In this document: positions 19,980 to 29,007 of the stretch, piece after piece
How positions within the stretch are numbered: the stretch's first letter is position 1
Layout of the letters: the number at the start of each line of letters is the position of its first letter
Assembly: GCA_020721065.1 (NCBI GenBank)
Contig: DYNM01000004.1
Coordinates: forward strand, 1-64,000
DNA from: Thiocystis violascens
Lineage (GTDB): Bacteria > Pseudomonadota > Gammaproteobacteria > Chromatiales > Chromatiaceae
Direction of reading: 5' to 3'
DNA: 64,000 nucleotides
Program-made: the position numbers and the translations under genes
The notes under the pieces: model-generated
Database searches by the model: none
What the model was told of the DNA's origin: nothing
Seen by the model: the letters and a program-made list of their open reading frames with translations, nothing else

Positions 19980-21308
19980 TTACCAGCGCCGCTCGAATTT
20001 GCGGCGTAATAATACGGCGGCGAGGTTCATTAAAAAGAGGAATGCTAATAATACGATAATCGCCGCCGAGGTGCGTTCCACAAAGGCGCGTTCGGGGCTG
20101 TCTGCCCACAGAAAAATCTGCACCGGTAACACGGTGGCGGAATCGGTAAAACCGCTAGGAATATCAACGATGAACGCGATCATGCCGATCATCAGTAGCG
20201 GCGCACTTTCGCCCAGCGCCCGTGCCATGCCGATGATTGCGCCAGTCAACATGCCGGGCAGCGCCAGCGGCAGGACGTGATGGAATTGCGTTTGCAGCGC
20301 CGAGGCACCAACGCCGAGCGCCGCTTCTCGAATCGACGGCGGTACCGATTTGAGCGCCACTCGGCTGGCGATGATGATGGTCGGCAGGGTCATAATCGTC
20401 ATCACCAGCGCCGCCACCAGCGGGGTGGAGCGCGGAATGCCGAAAAAGCCGATAAACACTGCCAATCCTAGCAACCCGAATACAATCGAGGGCACGGCAG
20501 CTAAGTTGTTGATATTGACCTCAATTAAATCCGTCCAGCGATTTTTGGGGGCGAATTCTTCCAGATACAGCGCCGCGCCCACGCCAATCGGAAATGACAG
20601 CAGCAGCGTCAGCAGCAAGGTGTAAAACGATCCCATCAACGCGCCAGCAATGCCGGCCAATTCCGGCTCCCGCGAGGTGCCGTGCGTTAAAAAGATGGTG
20701 TTAAAGCGTTTGGCGACGCGCCCCTGTTGCTCCAACTGCGTCACCCAACCAATCGTTTCATCGCTCACCCGCCGATCTTCGGGCGCTGCGGTGCGGTCGA
20801 TATTGCCCTTGACCAGCATGTCAATATCGTCATCCGCCAGCACCCACAGCTCGGTTGTCGTGCCAATCAACGCCGGCTCCGCCACCACCTGCTCACGCAC
20901 CAGATCACCCGCGCCCACGCTCACCAACGCATACAGCCGCCGCAAGGCTTGGCGCTCCGTCAGATCGGGAAATTGCTGGCGCAGCGCGTCACGAATCAGC
21001 TTGGTGTAATTGGCGGCAGCGAGCGTTGCCGGTTCCCGCGAGCCGCTCGGATCAATCACCTCGGCGCTCAAATTGAGCGGCAGTTGGATATAGGTTTGCG
21101 CAAACGCGGTGTAACCCTTGCTAACGATGTCGCTAAATAGCAACACCACAAAGCTCAATCCCAGCGCGACGGCAAATGCACCGAGGCGGCGAAACCGACG
21201 CTCGCGGGCGTAACGACGTTTGAGCGAAGCGTTGACGATGTCGATGGTACGGCGCGGCACGTCAGACGCTGCGGGCGAAGTGGAGGGAATGTTATTGATA
21301 TTGTTCAC
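19980..21308 (-). CDS. pstA: Phosphate ABC transporter permease PstA (extended form)
   Basis: A 442-residue inner-membrane permease. TM1 near residues 45-65 is followed by a large soluble insertion (about 70-215, predicted periplasmic). The usual MetI-like core of five helices follows, with the coupling motif region EAALGVGASALQTQFHHVLPLALPG. E. coli PstA is about 296 residues; the extra N-terminal periplasmic part corresponds to the extended PstA (DUF3333-type) seen in many proteobacteria. It starts with GTG at 21308 inside the end of pstC (17-base overlap). Confidence 0.93.
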   Translation of the reverse strand: MNNINNIPSTSPAASDVPRRTIDIVNASLKRRYARERRFRRLGAFAVALGLSFVVLLFSDIVSKGYTAFAQTYIQLPLNLSAEVIDPSGSREPATLAAANYTKLIRDALRQQFPDLTERQALRRLYALVSVGAGDLVREQVVAEPALIGTTTELWVLADDDIDMLVKGNIDRTAAPEDRRVSDETIGWVTQLEQQGRVAKRFNTIFLTHGTSREPELAGIAGALMGSFYTLLLTLLLSFPIGVGAALYLEEFAPKNRWTDLIEVNINNLAAVPSIVFGLLGLAVFIGFFGIPRSTPLVAALVMTIMTLPTIIIASRVALKSVPPSIREAALGVGASALQTQFHHVLPLALPGMLTGAIIGMARALGESAPLLMIGMIAFIVDIPSGFTDSATVLPVQIFLWADSPERAFVERTSAAIIVLLAFLFLMNLAAVLLRRKFERRW

Positions 21309-22683
21309 GATATTTGCGCACGATTGAAAGAGCGAGAACGTTAAGTGCCAAGGTCACTACAAACAGCGTCAACCCCAGCGCGAAGGCAGCGAGCGTTTTG
21401 GCGCTGTCAAATTCCTGATCACCAGTCAGCAAGGTCACGATCTGCACCGTCACGGTGGTCACGCTGTCGAGCGGATTCGCGGTCAGATTTGCCGCCATGC
21501 CTGCCGCCATCACCACGATCATCGTTTCACCAATTGCCCGCGACACCGCCAGCAAAATCCCGCCAACGATGCCCGGCAATGCCGCCGGAATCACAACAAG
21601 ACGCACCGTTTCTGACTGCGTTGCACCCAGCGCGTAAGAACCATCGCGCAGCGCCTGCGGCACCGCGTTAATCACGTCATCCGCCAGCGACGAAATAAAC
21701 GGGATGATCATCACCCCCATCACCAAACCAGCCGCCAGCGCACTTTCCGACGCCACCTCCAGCCCCACTGTCGCGCCCAGTTCACGAATCACCGGCGCAA
21801 CCGTCAGCGCCGCAAAAAAGCCATAAACCACCGTCGGAATGCCAGCGAGCACTTCAATAATCGGCTTGGCAAAAGCGCGTACCGTGCGCGAGGCGTATTC
21901 GGAGAGATAAATCGCTGACATCAAGCCAATTGGTACTGCGACCACCATCGCAATCAACGACACCATCAAGGTGCCGGTAAACAACGGAATCGCACCAAAT
22001 GCGCCGGTTGCGCCCACTTGATCGGCGCGGAGAGCGATCTGTGGACTCCAATTCGTGCCCAAGAAAAACTCCAACGGTGAAATCAGCTCGAAAAAGCGCA
22101 GCGATTCAAATAACACCGAGAGCACGATGCCCAACGTGGTCAAAATCGCCAGCGAGGAAAAAATCACCATGATGACCAAAAACACTGACTCCACCCGATT
22201 TCGCGCTCGCATCTGCGGCTCGGTGCGCCACCACGCGAAGCTGGCTCCACCCAGCGCCAGCGCCAGCACTGCCAGCCACTGCGCCTGCGTGGACAGTTGT
22301 TCAAAACGGGCAAATTGATCGGCAGCGGCTTGAATCTCCGGCGTGACCGTCGCAGATACGATATTGCCGGTGGCTAAGTTTTTGATGTCATTGAGGATTA
22401 AATCAATTTGACCCGCAGATTGCGCGGCAACCAGATCAGGTGGCAACTGCGCCGTAACCAGCGTGGTGATGAAATGATCTTGAAAACCCAGCCACAGCCC
22501 CAGCAGCAACAGTGCCGGAATTCCTGCCCACAGCGCGGCATAGAGGCCGTAATACGTTGGCAGTGAGTGCAGATGATTGATCTGTTTGAGACCGCCGACC
22601 CGCGTGATGGCTCGTTTTATTCCGAGGTGATAAGCAAGCGCCATGACTGCGAGCAGGAGAAGAATAAGCGTCCAGGTGTGCAT
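21292..22683 (-). CDS. pstC: Phosphate ABC transporter permease PstC (extended form)
   Basis: A 463-residue permease, longer than the 319-residue E. coli protein. Extra N-terminal helices (residues 1-25 and 45-70) and a soluble segment (about 80-140) precede the MetI-like domain. Core motifs are YLSEYASRTVRAFAKPIIE, IPTVVYGFFAAL and the cytoplasmic coupling loop YALGATQSETVRLVVIPAA. The ATG at 22683 is preferred over an upstream TTG at 22689. The gene is separated from pstS by a spacer holding a strong stem-loop, and it overlaps pstA. Confidence 0.93.
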   Translation of the reverse strand: MHTWTLILLLLAVMALAYHLGIKRAITRVGGLKQINHLHSLPTYYGLYAALWAGIPALLLLGLWLGFQDHFITTLVTAQLPPDLVAAQSAGQIDLILNDIKNLATGNIVSATVTPEIQAAADQFARFEQLSTQAQWLAVLALALGGASFAWWRTEPQMRARNRVESVFLVIMVIFSSLAILTTLGIVLSVLFESLRFFELISPLEFFLGTNWSPQIALRADQVGATGAFGAIPLFTGTLMVSLIAMVVAVPIGLMSAIYLSEYASRTVRAFAKPIIEVLAGIPTVVYGFFAALTVAPVIRELGATVGLEVASESALAAGLVMGVMIIPFISSLADDVINAVPQALRDGSYALGATQSETVRLVVIPAALPGIVGGILLAVSRAIGETMIVVMAAGMAANLTANPLDSVTTVTVQIVTLLTGDQEFDSAKTLAAFALGLTLFVVTLALNVLALSIVRKYREQYQ

Positions 22684-22711
22684 GAACAATTCGCCGGATG
22701 GGACAAGGGAA

Positions 22712-22742
22712 CGCCGCCGCTTCGGAATGTGAAGCGGCGGCG
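22712..22742 (-). other. Intercistronic stem-loop between pstS and pstC
   Basis: A perfect 12-bp GC-rich stem (CGCCGCCGCTTC at 22712-22723 with GAAGCGGCGGCG at 22731-22742) and a seven-base loop occupy the pstS-pstC spacer. No T-run follows on the minus strand, so it more likely stabilises or partially attenuates the message than terminates it. Such a structure fits the known need for more PstS than permease. Confidence 0.7.
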
Positions 22743-22779
22743 GGCGAGGCGCGATTGGCCTCGGAGCAACGCCGCAATG

Positions 22780-23826
22780 TTATTCGGGTTTGCTCATCGG
22801 CGTCAGCGCCCGTGCGGATTTAGCGACGCTGGCGCGTTCGTCATCTGGCAAGGAAATCAAGCCTTTATCTGCCAGATACCCTTCTGGCCCCCACGCTTTA
22901 TCGTTGGTGAATTCGGTCACGAATTCCTTGATGCCGGGAATGGTGCCGACGTGCGCGTTCTTGACGTAGAAATAAATCGAGCGCGAAACCGGATAGGAAC
23001 CATCAGAAATCGCGTCATAACTCGGCGCGACGCCAGCGATCTTGGAACCCTGCACCTTGTCGGTGTTCTGATCGAGGAAGCTGTAGCCGAAAATGCCCAG
23101 CGCCTTCTTGTTCGAGGTGAGTTTTTGCACGATCAAGTTGTCATTTTCGCCGGCTTCGACGTAAGCGCCATCTTCACGAATTCCGCCGCAGACTGCTTTG
23201 TGCAGCTTCTCATCGCTCTTTTTCAGCGCCTTGATGACAGGAATGCTGTTGCAGCCACCTTCCATTGCCAGCTCAACAAACGCATCGCGGGTGCCGGAGG
23301 TCGGCGGTGGGCCTAGCACTTCAATTTTGGTATCCGGCAGCGCAGGGTTGACGTCTTTCCACGTCTTATTCGGATTTGGCACGAACTTGCCGCTGCTGTC
23401 TGGAACGTCTTTCGCCAGTGCTAAAAAAATGTCCTGCAACGATAAATCCAACTGCTTGGCGGACTTCGCGTTGGCAATGGCGATGCCGTCAAAGCCGATT
23501 TTGACCTCGGTGATTTCCTTGACGCCAGCTTTCTGGCAGCTTTCAAACTCCGAGGCTTTCATCCGCCGTGAAGCGTTAGTGATGTCAGGATGATCAACGC
23601 CGACGCCACCGCAAAACAATTTCATGCCACCGCCAGTGCCGGTTGATTCCACTTTGGGCGTGTTAAATTTGCCCGTGCGTCCGAAGGTTTCCGCAACTGC
23701 CGTCGAAAAAGGAAACACGGTTGAAGAACCAACGATGTTGATGGTGTCGCGGGCGGCCAGCGCCTGACCCGATAACAGCGTCATGGCGACCGCAACGGCA
23801 GAAGTCAGCAGGGTCTTATTCATCAA
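22780..23826 (-). CDS. pstS: Periplasmic phosphate-binding protein PstS
   Basis: A 348-residue periplasmic protein with a Sec signal peptide (about residues 1-24, ending GQALA). Phosphate-contacting segments are visible: NIVGSSTVFPFSTAVAE, ESTGTGGGMKLFCGGVG, DITNASRRM and PPPTSGTRDAFVELA. It delivers phosphate to PstCAB. The ATG is preceded by AGGAGC. Upstream lie a duplicated 28-base leader segment and a Pho box, so phosphate-limitation control by PhoB is expected. Confidence 0.96.
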   Translation of the reverse strand: MMNKTLLTSAVAVAMTLLSGQALAARDTINIVGSSTVFPFSTAVAETFGRTGKFNTPKVESTGTGGGMKLFCGGVGVDHPDITNASRRMKASEFESCQKAGVKEITEVKIGFDGIAIANAKSAKQLDLSLQDIFLALAKDVPDSSGKFVPNPNKTWKDVNPALPDTKIEVLGPPPTSGTRDAFVELAMEGGCNSIPVIKALKKSDEKLHKAVCGGIREDGAYVEAGENDNLIVQKLTSNKKALGIFGYSFLDQNTDKVQGSKIAGVAPSYDAISDGSYPVSRSIYFYVKNAHVGTIPGIKEFVTEFTNDKAWGPEGYLADKGLISLPDDERASVAKSARALTPMSKPE

Positions 23827-23851
23827 GTGCTCCTAAACTCAAAAGTGAAAT

Positions 23852-23909
23852 AAAAAATTGATTGAGGTGATCGGCGCGATCAAAAAATTGATTGAGGTGA
23901 TCGGCGCGA
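23852..23909 (-). repeat. Tandem duplication of a 28-base segment in the pstS leader
   Basis: The same 28 bases occur at 23852-23879 and 23882-23909 (period 30). Each copy contains AAAAAATTGATTGAGG followed by TGATCGGCGCGA. The duplication lies between the Pho box and the pstS start codon, in the expected untranslated leader. Confidence 0.95.
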
Positions 23910-23925
23910 ATGCTAAACAGCATTG

Positions 23926-23943
23926 GTGACTGTTTGATGACGC
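23926..23943 (-). promoter_or_regulatory. Pho box (PhoB-binding site) of the pst operon
   Basis: On the minus strand the 18 bases read GCGTCATCAAACAGTCAC. Against the E. coli pstS box CTGTCATAAAACTGTCAT, 14 of 18 positions agree by eye, including both GTCA cores in 11-base register. Ten bases further on lies TAGCAT, a plausible -10 element at the spacing expected for a PhoB-activated promoter. Confidence 0.7.
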
Positions 23944-23949
23944 CACACT

Positions 23950-24330
23950 TTACTGCGCCTTTAATTGCCCTAAAGCGCGAATTAAACGCACGCTGGCATT
24001 AAAAAAATCATCATCAGGATGCGCCGCACACAGCGCCCGAATCCGCACCATTGCCGCTGTCAATTCCGCATCGCGCAACACATCGCGCCCGGTGGTCAGA
24101 TTCAAGCCCGTCACCAAACCCGCCAGCCATTCCTGATAACGGCGATACTCTTCGCCAGCCAGCGGCAGTGATAAGGCATCGGGTGGCGCTGCGGCGAGAA
24201 ATTCGCCGCAACTTTTCATCCCATATCCCCACAACGCAGGTACACCGGGCGCTAGGTTGGCAGGTTCCGCTGCGAGTAGCGGCGCAGCACTGCACAGCAC
24301 CATTGCTAACCATTTACCGCTATGATTCAT
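23950..24330 (-). CDS. Secreted HdeA/Rap1a-like small protein
   Basis: A 126-residue protein with a signal peptide (about residues 1-21, ending PLLAAEP). The mature part has the pattern of the HdeA/Rap1a-like fold: a first Cys in MKSCGEFLAA, the middle motif YQEWLAGLVTGLNL, and a second Cys in RIRALCAAHPDDDFFNASVRL that can form a disulfide. Relatives include periplasmic acid chaperones and type VI immunity proteins, but this assignment is structural, not functional. No type VI gene is nearby. It lies just upstream of the Pho box, on the pst strand, and is probably transcribed separately. Confidence 0.6.
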   Translation of the reverse strand: MNHSGKWLAMVLCSAAPLLAAEPANLAPGVPALWGYGMKSCGEFLAAAPPDALSLPLAGEEYRRYQEWLAGLVTGLNLTTGRDVLRDAELTAAMVRIRALCAAHPDDDFFNASVRLIRALGQLKAQ

Positions 24331-24422
24331 TATTATCCAATCCTATTATTTCACTGTGAATAACCAGCGCCAGCGCCAGATTCATTGCACTGTTTATTCC
24401 GGCATGTGACGATTCTTTTATT

Positions 24423-25571
24423 ATGCGCATTTTAATGATTTCTGATGTGTATTTTCCCCGCATCACCGGCGTTTCTACCTCGATTCAAACCTTTGCGCGT
24501 GAGTTTGTCCGCGCTGGACACGAGGTCACGTTGATTGCGCCGGACTACGGGCACAGCGCCCCGGAACCGTTCGAGATTCTGCGCATTCCGTCGCGGTATC
24601 TGCCGATTGATCCCGAAGATCGCATCCTGCGACCGCGCCAATTGCGGCGTTATGACGCGGAGTTGCAGCGACGCGGCTTTGATCTCATCCACATTCACAC
24701 GCCATTTTTAGCGCACTACAGCGGGCTGCGGCTGGCGCGGCTGCTCAAGGTGCCGGTGGTCGAAACCTATCACACCTATTTTGAGCAGTATTTGCAGCAC
24801 TATGTCTCTTTTATGCCAGCAGCGTGGCTGCGTTGGATGGCACGACATTTTGCGGTGTCGCAATGCGTGGCGGTCAACGCGCTGATTGTGCCGTCGCAAC
24901 CGATGCGCGAAGTGTTATTGCAATACGGCGTCAACACGCCAACGGTGGTGATTCCGACCGGAATTGCGTTGGAACAATTTCGGCGCGGTGACGGGGCGCA
25001 ATTTCGAGCGCGTTATCAGATTGCGCCGGAGCGTCCGCTGTTGGTTCACGTCAGCCGACTGGCGTTTGAGAAAAACATTGATTTCATCTTGCGGGCGCTG
25101 GTGCGGATCAAGCAGCAGGTGCCAGACGTGTTGCTCGCGCTGGTCGGCGCAGGGCCGGCACACGCGCAGCTCGTCGCGCAAATTCAAACCTTGGGCTTGA
25201 CGGACAACACGCTGCTGACGGGGTATCTCGCCCGCGACGGCAGTTTGGAAAATTGCTACAGCGCGGCGACGGCGTTTGTTTTTGCTTCGCGGACGGAAAC
25301 GCAGGGCTTGGTGGTTTTAGAGGCGCTGGCGCTGGGAGTGCCGGTGGTTTCAACGGCGGTGATGGGCACCAAAGCGGTGCTGGCGGGCGGGCGCGGGGCG
25401 CTGATTGCGGAAGACGATGAGGCTGATTTTGCAGCAAAAACGGTGCGAATGCTGACGGATACGGCGCTGCGGGAGCGGTTGGCGGAGGAAGCGGTGGACT
25501 ATGCGCAAACGTGGTCAGCGCCGGTGTTGGCAGAACAGTTATTGCAGCTTTATGCGGAAATGTTGGGTTGA
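24423..25571 (+). CDS. GT4-family glycosyltransferase
   Basis: A 382-residue GT-B fold enzyme. The N-terminal acceptor domain begins MRILMISDVYFPRITGVSTS, with the family segments FDLIHIHTPFLAHYSGL and VVETYHTYFEQYLQHY. The C-terminal nucleotide-sugar domain has LLVHVSRLAFEKNIDFILRAL and the EX7E motif in SRTETQGLVVLEALALGVPVV. The N-terminal tyrosine-rich block resembles glycosyltransferases acting on diacylglycerol or lipid carriers, but the acceptor cannot be fixed. It stands alone on its strand between pst and the dapB-like gene. Confidence 0.88.
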   Translation: MRILMISDVYFPRITGVSTSIQTFAREFVRAGHEVTLIAPDYGHSAPEPFEILRIPSRYLPIDPEDRILRPRQLRRYDAELQRRGFDLIHIHTPFLAHYSGLRLARLLKVPVVETYHTYFEQYLQHYVSFMPAAWLRWMARHFAVSQCVAVNALIVPSQPMREVLLQYGVNTPTVVIPTGIALEQFRRGDGAQFRARYQIAPERPLLVHVSRLAFEKNIDFILRALVRIKQQVPDVLLALVGAGPAHAQLVAQIQTLGLTDNTLLTGYLARDGSLENCYSAATAFVFASRTETQGLVVLEALALGVPVVSTAVMGTKAVLAGGRGALIAEDDEADFAAKTVRMLTDTALRERLAEEAVDYAQTWSAPVLAEQLLQLYAEMLG

Positions 25572-25691
25572 AAAAAGTTGGCAGTTGTCAGTAAAAAATG
25601 GCGTTGCAATCAATCATTTTTATCTGCAACTGCATCATTGTTCATTCCAATAAAGTGCTCAATATCGAAGTCGGCACAGTAACCCGTTTAG

Positions 25692-26495
25692 CTAAAACGG
25701 CCACCATGATTTTCTTTTACCAATAACCTCTTCCTCTTCGGGTTCTTGTAACTTAAAGAAAGGTAGAAGTAAATCTTCCATACTATAAAATCCTGCCGGC
25801 TTCCCTTGCAAGTTCTCCACTGCAAACAAGATTCCATTGCCAAATGCCTCACGGGTAATTGATTCGTGTTTTAGGCGTACCGTTTGAAAAGGGAAGCCAA
25901 ACAAAATCTCATGCACACCAATGATTCCGCCAGCCCGAACGGACTTGATATTGTCTTCTGGCAAATTCAACGCACCCGCAATGATTTTTGCGGTGCCAGA
26001 AACCTCTGGTTTTTCTTTGAAATGTTCTTCAATTATCTCAATATCGGTATAAGGCGCAATGTTTTTTAGTATCTTGGCAGCGATAATCAGAAAGTTAATG
26101 CCGATGGTAATGTTAGGAGAATGCAGGACGGTGGTGTGCTGAGATAGCTCGTGAAGTTGATCAATTTTTTCATTAGGATATTGTGATATAGCACTGACAA
26201 TTGTGATGCCTCTCGCTGCTGCTTCAACGCCGTAATACTCCAAGCCAGTGGCCGAAGAAAAATCAATAATCACATCAACCGGATAGAGATCAAGGAGTTC
26301 AGAGATGCTGTATTCTTCTTTTGAATAAATAAGACCGGGTTCCTCGGATACAACTCCTAGAAACTCTGGAACTGAGCGATGTTCAAGCAATCTTGATTGA
26401 CGCACAACCCACTGTAAATTTGTTTTTTTCGACTCTAATAATACTGATGCTACCGCTCGACCTGTTTTACCAAAACCAATGATGCCAACTTTCAT
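25692..26495 (-). CDS. Divergent dihydrodipicolinate reductase (DapB)-like protein
   Basis: A 267-residue protein with the DapB layout. The NAD(P) Rossmann motif is GIIGFGKTGRAVASVL. Then come VDVIIDFSSATGLEYYG, the hinge NITIGINFLIIAAKILKN, the catalytic region DIEIIEEHFKEKPEVSGTA and the C-terminal return GIIGVHEILFGFP. In DapB the active loop reads HHxxKxDAPSGTA. Here the first His and the Lys remain, but the second His is Phe and the loop is one residue shorter and lacks Pro. This points to altered substrate use or a non-lysine role. The charged tail ends in SWWPF. The coding sequence is more AT-rich than its neighbours, so transfer is possible. Confidence 0.7.
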   Translation of the reverse strand: MKVGIIGFGKTGRAVASVLLESKKTNLQWVVRQSRLLEHRSVPEFLGVVSEEPGLIYSKEEYSISELLDLYPVDVIIDFSSATGLEYYGVEAAARGITIVSAISQYPNEKIDQLHELSQHTTVLHSPNITIGINFLIIAAKILKNIAPYTDIEIIEEHFKEKPEVSGTAKIIAGALNLPEDNIKSVRAGGIIGVHEILFGFPFQTVRLKHESITREAFGNGILFAVENLQGKPAGFYSMEDLLLPFFKLQEPEEEEVIGKRKSWWPF

Positions 26496-26776
26496 CTGAG
26501 ATACCCTTTCAGGTTATAGTGAAGATTCAAAACTCGAAGTCTAACAAGGTGTTAACCCCAGTTTTGAGATCAAAATAATCATAAAGTAGCTAATTTTGCC
26601 TATAACCCTTATAGCCGCTTTATACAGGGCAAGTCAAGCACTAGACCCAATAGAGATGATGTGTTGAGAAGCATACAGATGTTCGTTGTACTTATAAGGT
26701 CACGCTGGTTTTTTGATTGCCAAATGCCAGCGCAGTATTCATACTTACCATCAACGCAAGCAACTGTAGACTTACC

Positions 26777-27325
26777 ATGAGCAGCAATAAAAATAACTTA
26801 ATTTGGCTAGATTTAGAAATGACTGGCTTGGAACCTGCGCAGGATTTCATTCTGGAAATCGCCACCATCGTCACCGACAGCGACTTAAATATCTTGGCGG
26901 AAGGGCCAGTGCTGGCAATTCACCAACCGGCTGCGGTTTTAGAAGGAATGGATGAATGGAACCGCACTCATCACGGCAATTCTGGTTTAATTGCGCGGGT
27001 GCAAGCTAGTGAATTCACCGTTACCGCTGCGGAAACGGCGACTTTAGAGTTTTTAGCGCAATGGGTGCCGGCTGGAGCCTCGCCGTTATGCGGCAACAGC
27101 ATTTGTCAAGATCGGCGTTTTTTAGCACGGTGGATGCCGCGTTTTGATGCCTATTGCCATTACCGCAATTTAGATGTGAGCACCCTTAAAATTCTCGCCC
27201 AACGTTGGGCACCAACTATCGCAAACAGCTTCAAAAAAACCAATCAACATTTAGCGTTAGCAGACATCCGCGAATCAATTGGCGAATTGCAACATTATCG
27301 CACCCATTTCTTGCGCACGGTTTAA
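26777..27325 (+). CDS. orn: Oligoribonuclease Orn
   Basis: A 182-residue DEDDh 3'-5' exonuclease that degrades 2-5-mers of RNA and pGpG. The first acidic pair is in [12 protein letters not shown], the second Asp in [16 protein letters not shown], and the last motif in [17 protein letters not shown] supplies the final His/Asp. The ATG at 26777 is chosen: the frame opens at 26717 but the extra residues have no family match. It converges on the SseB-like gene, overlapping by four bases at the stops. Confidence 0.95.
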   Translation: MSSNKNNLIWLDLEMTGLEPAQDFILEIATIVTDSDLNILAEGPVLAIHQPAAVLEGMDEWNRTHHGNSGLIARVQASEFTVTAAETATLEFLAQWVPAGASPLCGNSICQDRRFLARWMPRFDAYCHYRNLDVSTLKILAQRWAPTIANSFKKTNQHLALADIRESIGELQHYRTHFLRTV

Positions 27326-27738
27326 ACCGCAGACGGCACAGCAGCGAGCTGTGCCAATTCTTGCGCTTCAAAATCCATTCCAAACTCCAAGCCCGGATTG
27401 AGCGTGATGGCATAACCCACGCCGAGCTTCTGCAAAATCCAGCGTAAATCAGTGACCAATCCGCCGCCATAACCCGGAAAACTTGCCACAAATGTTTTCG
27501 CTCGCTCCGGGCTGGTAAATAAGACCAATACTGTTTCGCCAGTTTCAGTCGTCACTTTTAATGGCTGCGCGGTGGTTGATGCTTGTAAACCACCGGGTTG
27601 ACTAAGCGGTTCATAAATCGGCATAAACACTTCTGCATCCAATAACGTCGCTAAAAACGTTTCTGGTGACAATTCCCCATTTTGCGCCGCCATCAATTGC
27701 CGTTCTAATTCATTCTGCGCTCTAAAATTTGTATTCAT
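27322..27738 (-). CDS. SseB-like N-terminal domain protein
   Basis: A 138-residue protein resembling the SseB N-terminal domain: [33 protein letters not shown], a Thr-rich middle, [14 protein letters not shown], and [20 protein letters not shown] followed by a Pro-Gly-containing end. The family is widespread and of unclear function (SseB itself is linked to serine-responsive regulation in enterics). The ATG at 27738 is chosen because GAGGAG lies about ten bases upstream; the frame is open to 27780. No secretion genes are nearby. Confidence 0.7.
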   Translation of the reverse strand: MNTNFRAQNELERQLMAAQNGELSPETFLATLLDAEVFMPIYEPLSQPGGLQASTTAQPLKVTTETGETVLVLFTSPERAKTFVASFPGYGGGLVTDLRWILQKLGVGYAITLNPGLEFGMDFEAQELAQLAAVPSAV

Positions 27739-27820
27739 CGTCGTTGTTATCTCCTCATTTTTACAACCCCTCCACTGCACATTAACAGCGAGGGGGTTAA
27801 TTATTCAACACCACAAGGAT

Positions 27821-28876
27821 TCAACAGCACTTATGCCGTCGCGCTTGCGCTTCAGCTAATTCGTGCAACATTGGCACCGTATCATCCCAACTCACGCAGG
27901 CATCAGTCACGCTCTGGCCAAAAATTAACTCTTTGTTGGAGTCAAGATTTTGCCGTCCCGCTACCAAATGACTTTCAATCATCACGCCAATAATGCTGCG
28001 CTCACCGCGTCCAATTTGTCCCGCCACATCTTGGCAAATCCGTATCTGTTTTTCAGGACGTTTGGCGCTGTTGGCATGACTGAAATCAATCATTATTTTA
28101 GGCGTTAAACCGGCGGCTAAAATCTCTTCTGCCGCTAAACTCACGCTCTCGGTGTCGTAATTCGGGCGCTGTCCACCGCGTAAAATAATGTGAGTATCTC
28201 GATTGCCGGTGGTGCTAAAAATTGCAGATTGCCCTTCTTTTGTCACCGACATAAAGACATGCGGACGCGCTGCGGCATGAATCGCATCAATGGCGACGCG
28301 CACATCGCCAGTGGTGGCATTCTTAAATCCAATCGGACACGATAAACCAGAAGCTAATTCCCGATGCCCTTGGCTTTCTGTCGTCCGTGCGCCAATTGCG
28401 CCCCAACTGATTTGATCAGCAATATATTGTGGACTGATTAAATCAAGAAATTCCGTGCCTGCCGGAATACCCATTTCATTCACGTCCAATAATAATTTAC
28501 GCGCAATTGCCAAACCGCTATTGATAGCAAAACTGCCATCTAAATTGGGATCGTTAATCAACCCTTTCCAGCCAACAGTCGTGCGCGGTTTTTCAAAATA
28601 AACCCGCATCACCAATAACAATTGTTCATTCAAATCGCGGCATAACGGCTGGAGTCGCTGCGCGTATTCCAACGCCGCCAGCGGATCGTGTACCGAACAC
28701 GGGCCGACGACGACCAGCAGCCGTTGATCTTGACCGTGCAAAATGTTTTGGATGGCGTGGCGGGCGGTGTAAACGGTGGTCGCTGCCGCAGCAGACAGCG
28801 GGATTTCGTCGTGCAAAGCGCGGGGTGAGCGCACTTCAGTGATATTGCGAATGCGCAAATCGTCGGTTTGGTGCAT
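27821..28876 (-). CDS. 3-deoxy-7-phosphoheptulonate synthase (class I DAHP synthase)
   Basis: First enzyme of the shikimate pathway: condenses PEP and erythrose 4-phosphate. The 351-residue protein has the class I motifs VVVGPCSVHDPLAALEYA, MRVYFEKPRTTVGWKGL, GARTTESQGHRELASGLSCP (with the metal/PEP residues) and IMIDFSHANSAKRPEKQ. This fits the AroF/G/H group; I cannot tell which feedback type from sequence alone. The ATG at 28876 is chosen because homology begins there and the further open region to 28975 is unrelated. It is divergent from the RND fusion-protein gene (131-base spacer). Confidence 0.93.
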   Translation of the reverse strand: MHQTDDLRIRNITEVRSPRALHDEIPLSAAAATTVYTARHAIQNILHGQDQRLLVVVGPCSVHDPLAALEYAQRLQPLCRDLNEQLLLVMRVYFEKPRTTVGWKGLINDPNLDGSFAINSGLAIARKLLLDVNEMGIPAGTEFLDLISPQYIADQISWGAIGARTTESQGHRELASGLSCPIGFKNATTGDVRVAIDAIHAAARPHVFMSVTKEGQSAIFSTTGNRDTHIILRGGQRPNYDTESVSLAAEEILAAGLTPKIMIDFSHANSAKRPEKQIRICQDVAGQIGRGERSIIGVMIESHLVAGRQNLDSNKELIFGQSVTDACVSWDDTVPMLHELAEAQARRHKCC

Positions 28877-29007
28877 GGTTTTGACGCTAACGGTTGCGAA
28901 AAAGTGACAAGTATAAACCAAAGCCGTCTCCCGCTTGCCGTGCCACAATTTGCCCACAACTGCGTCCAATCCCATTGCGCCGTCACCTCAGACTTTTTGA
29001 CATCAAC

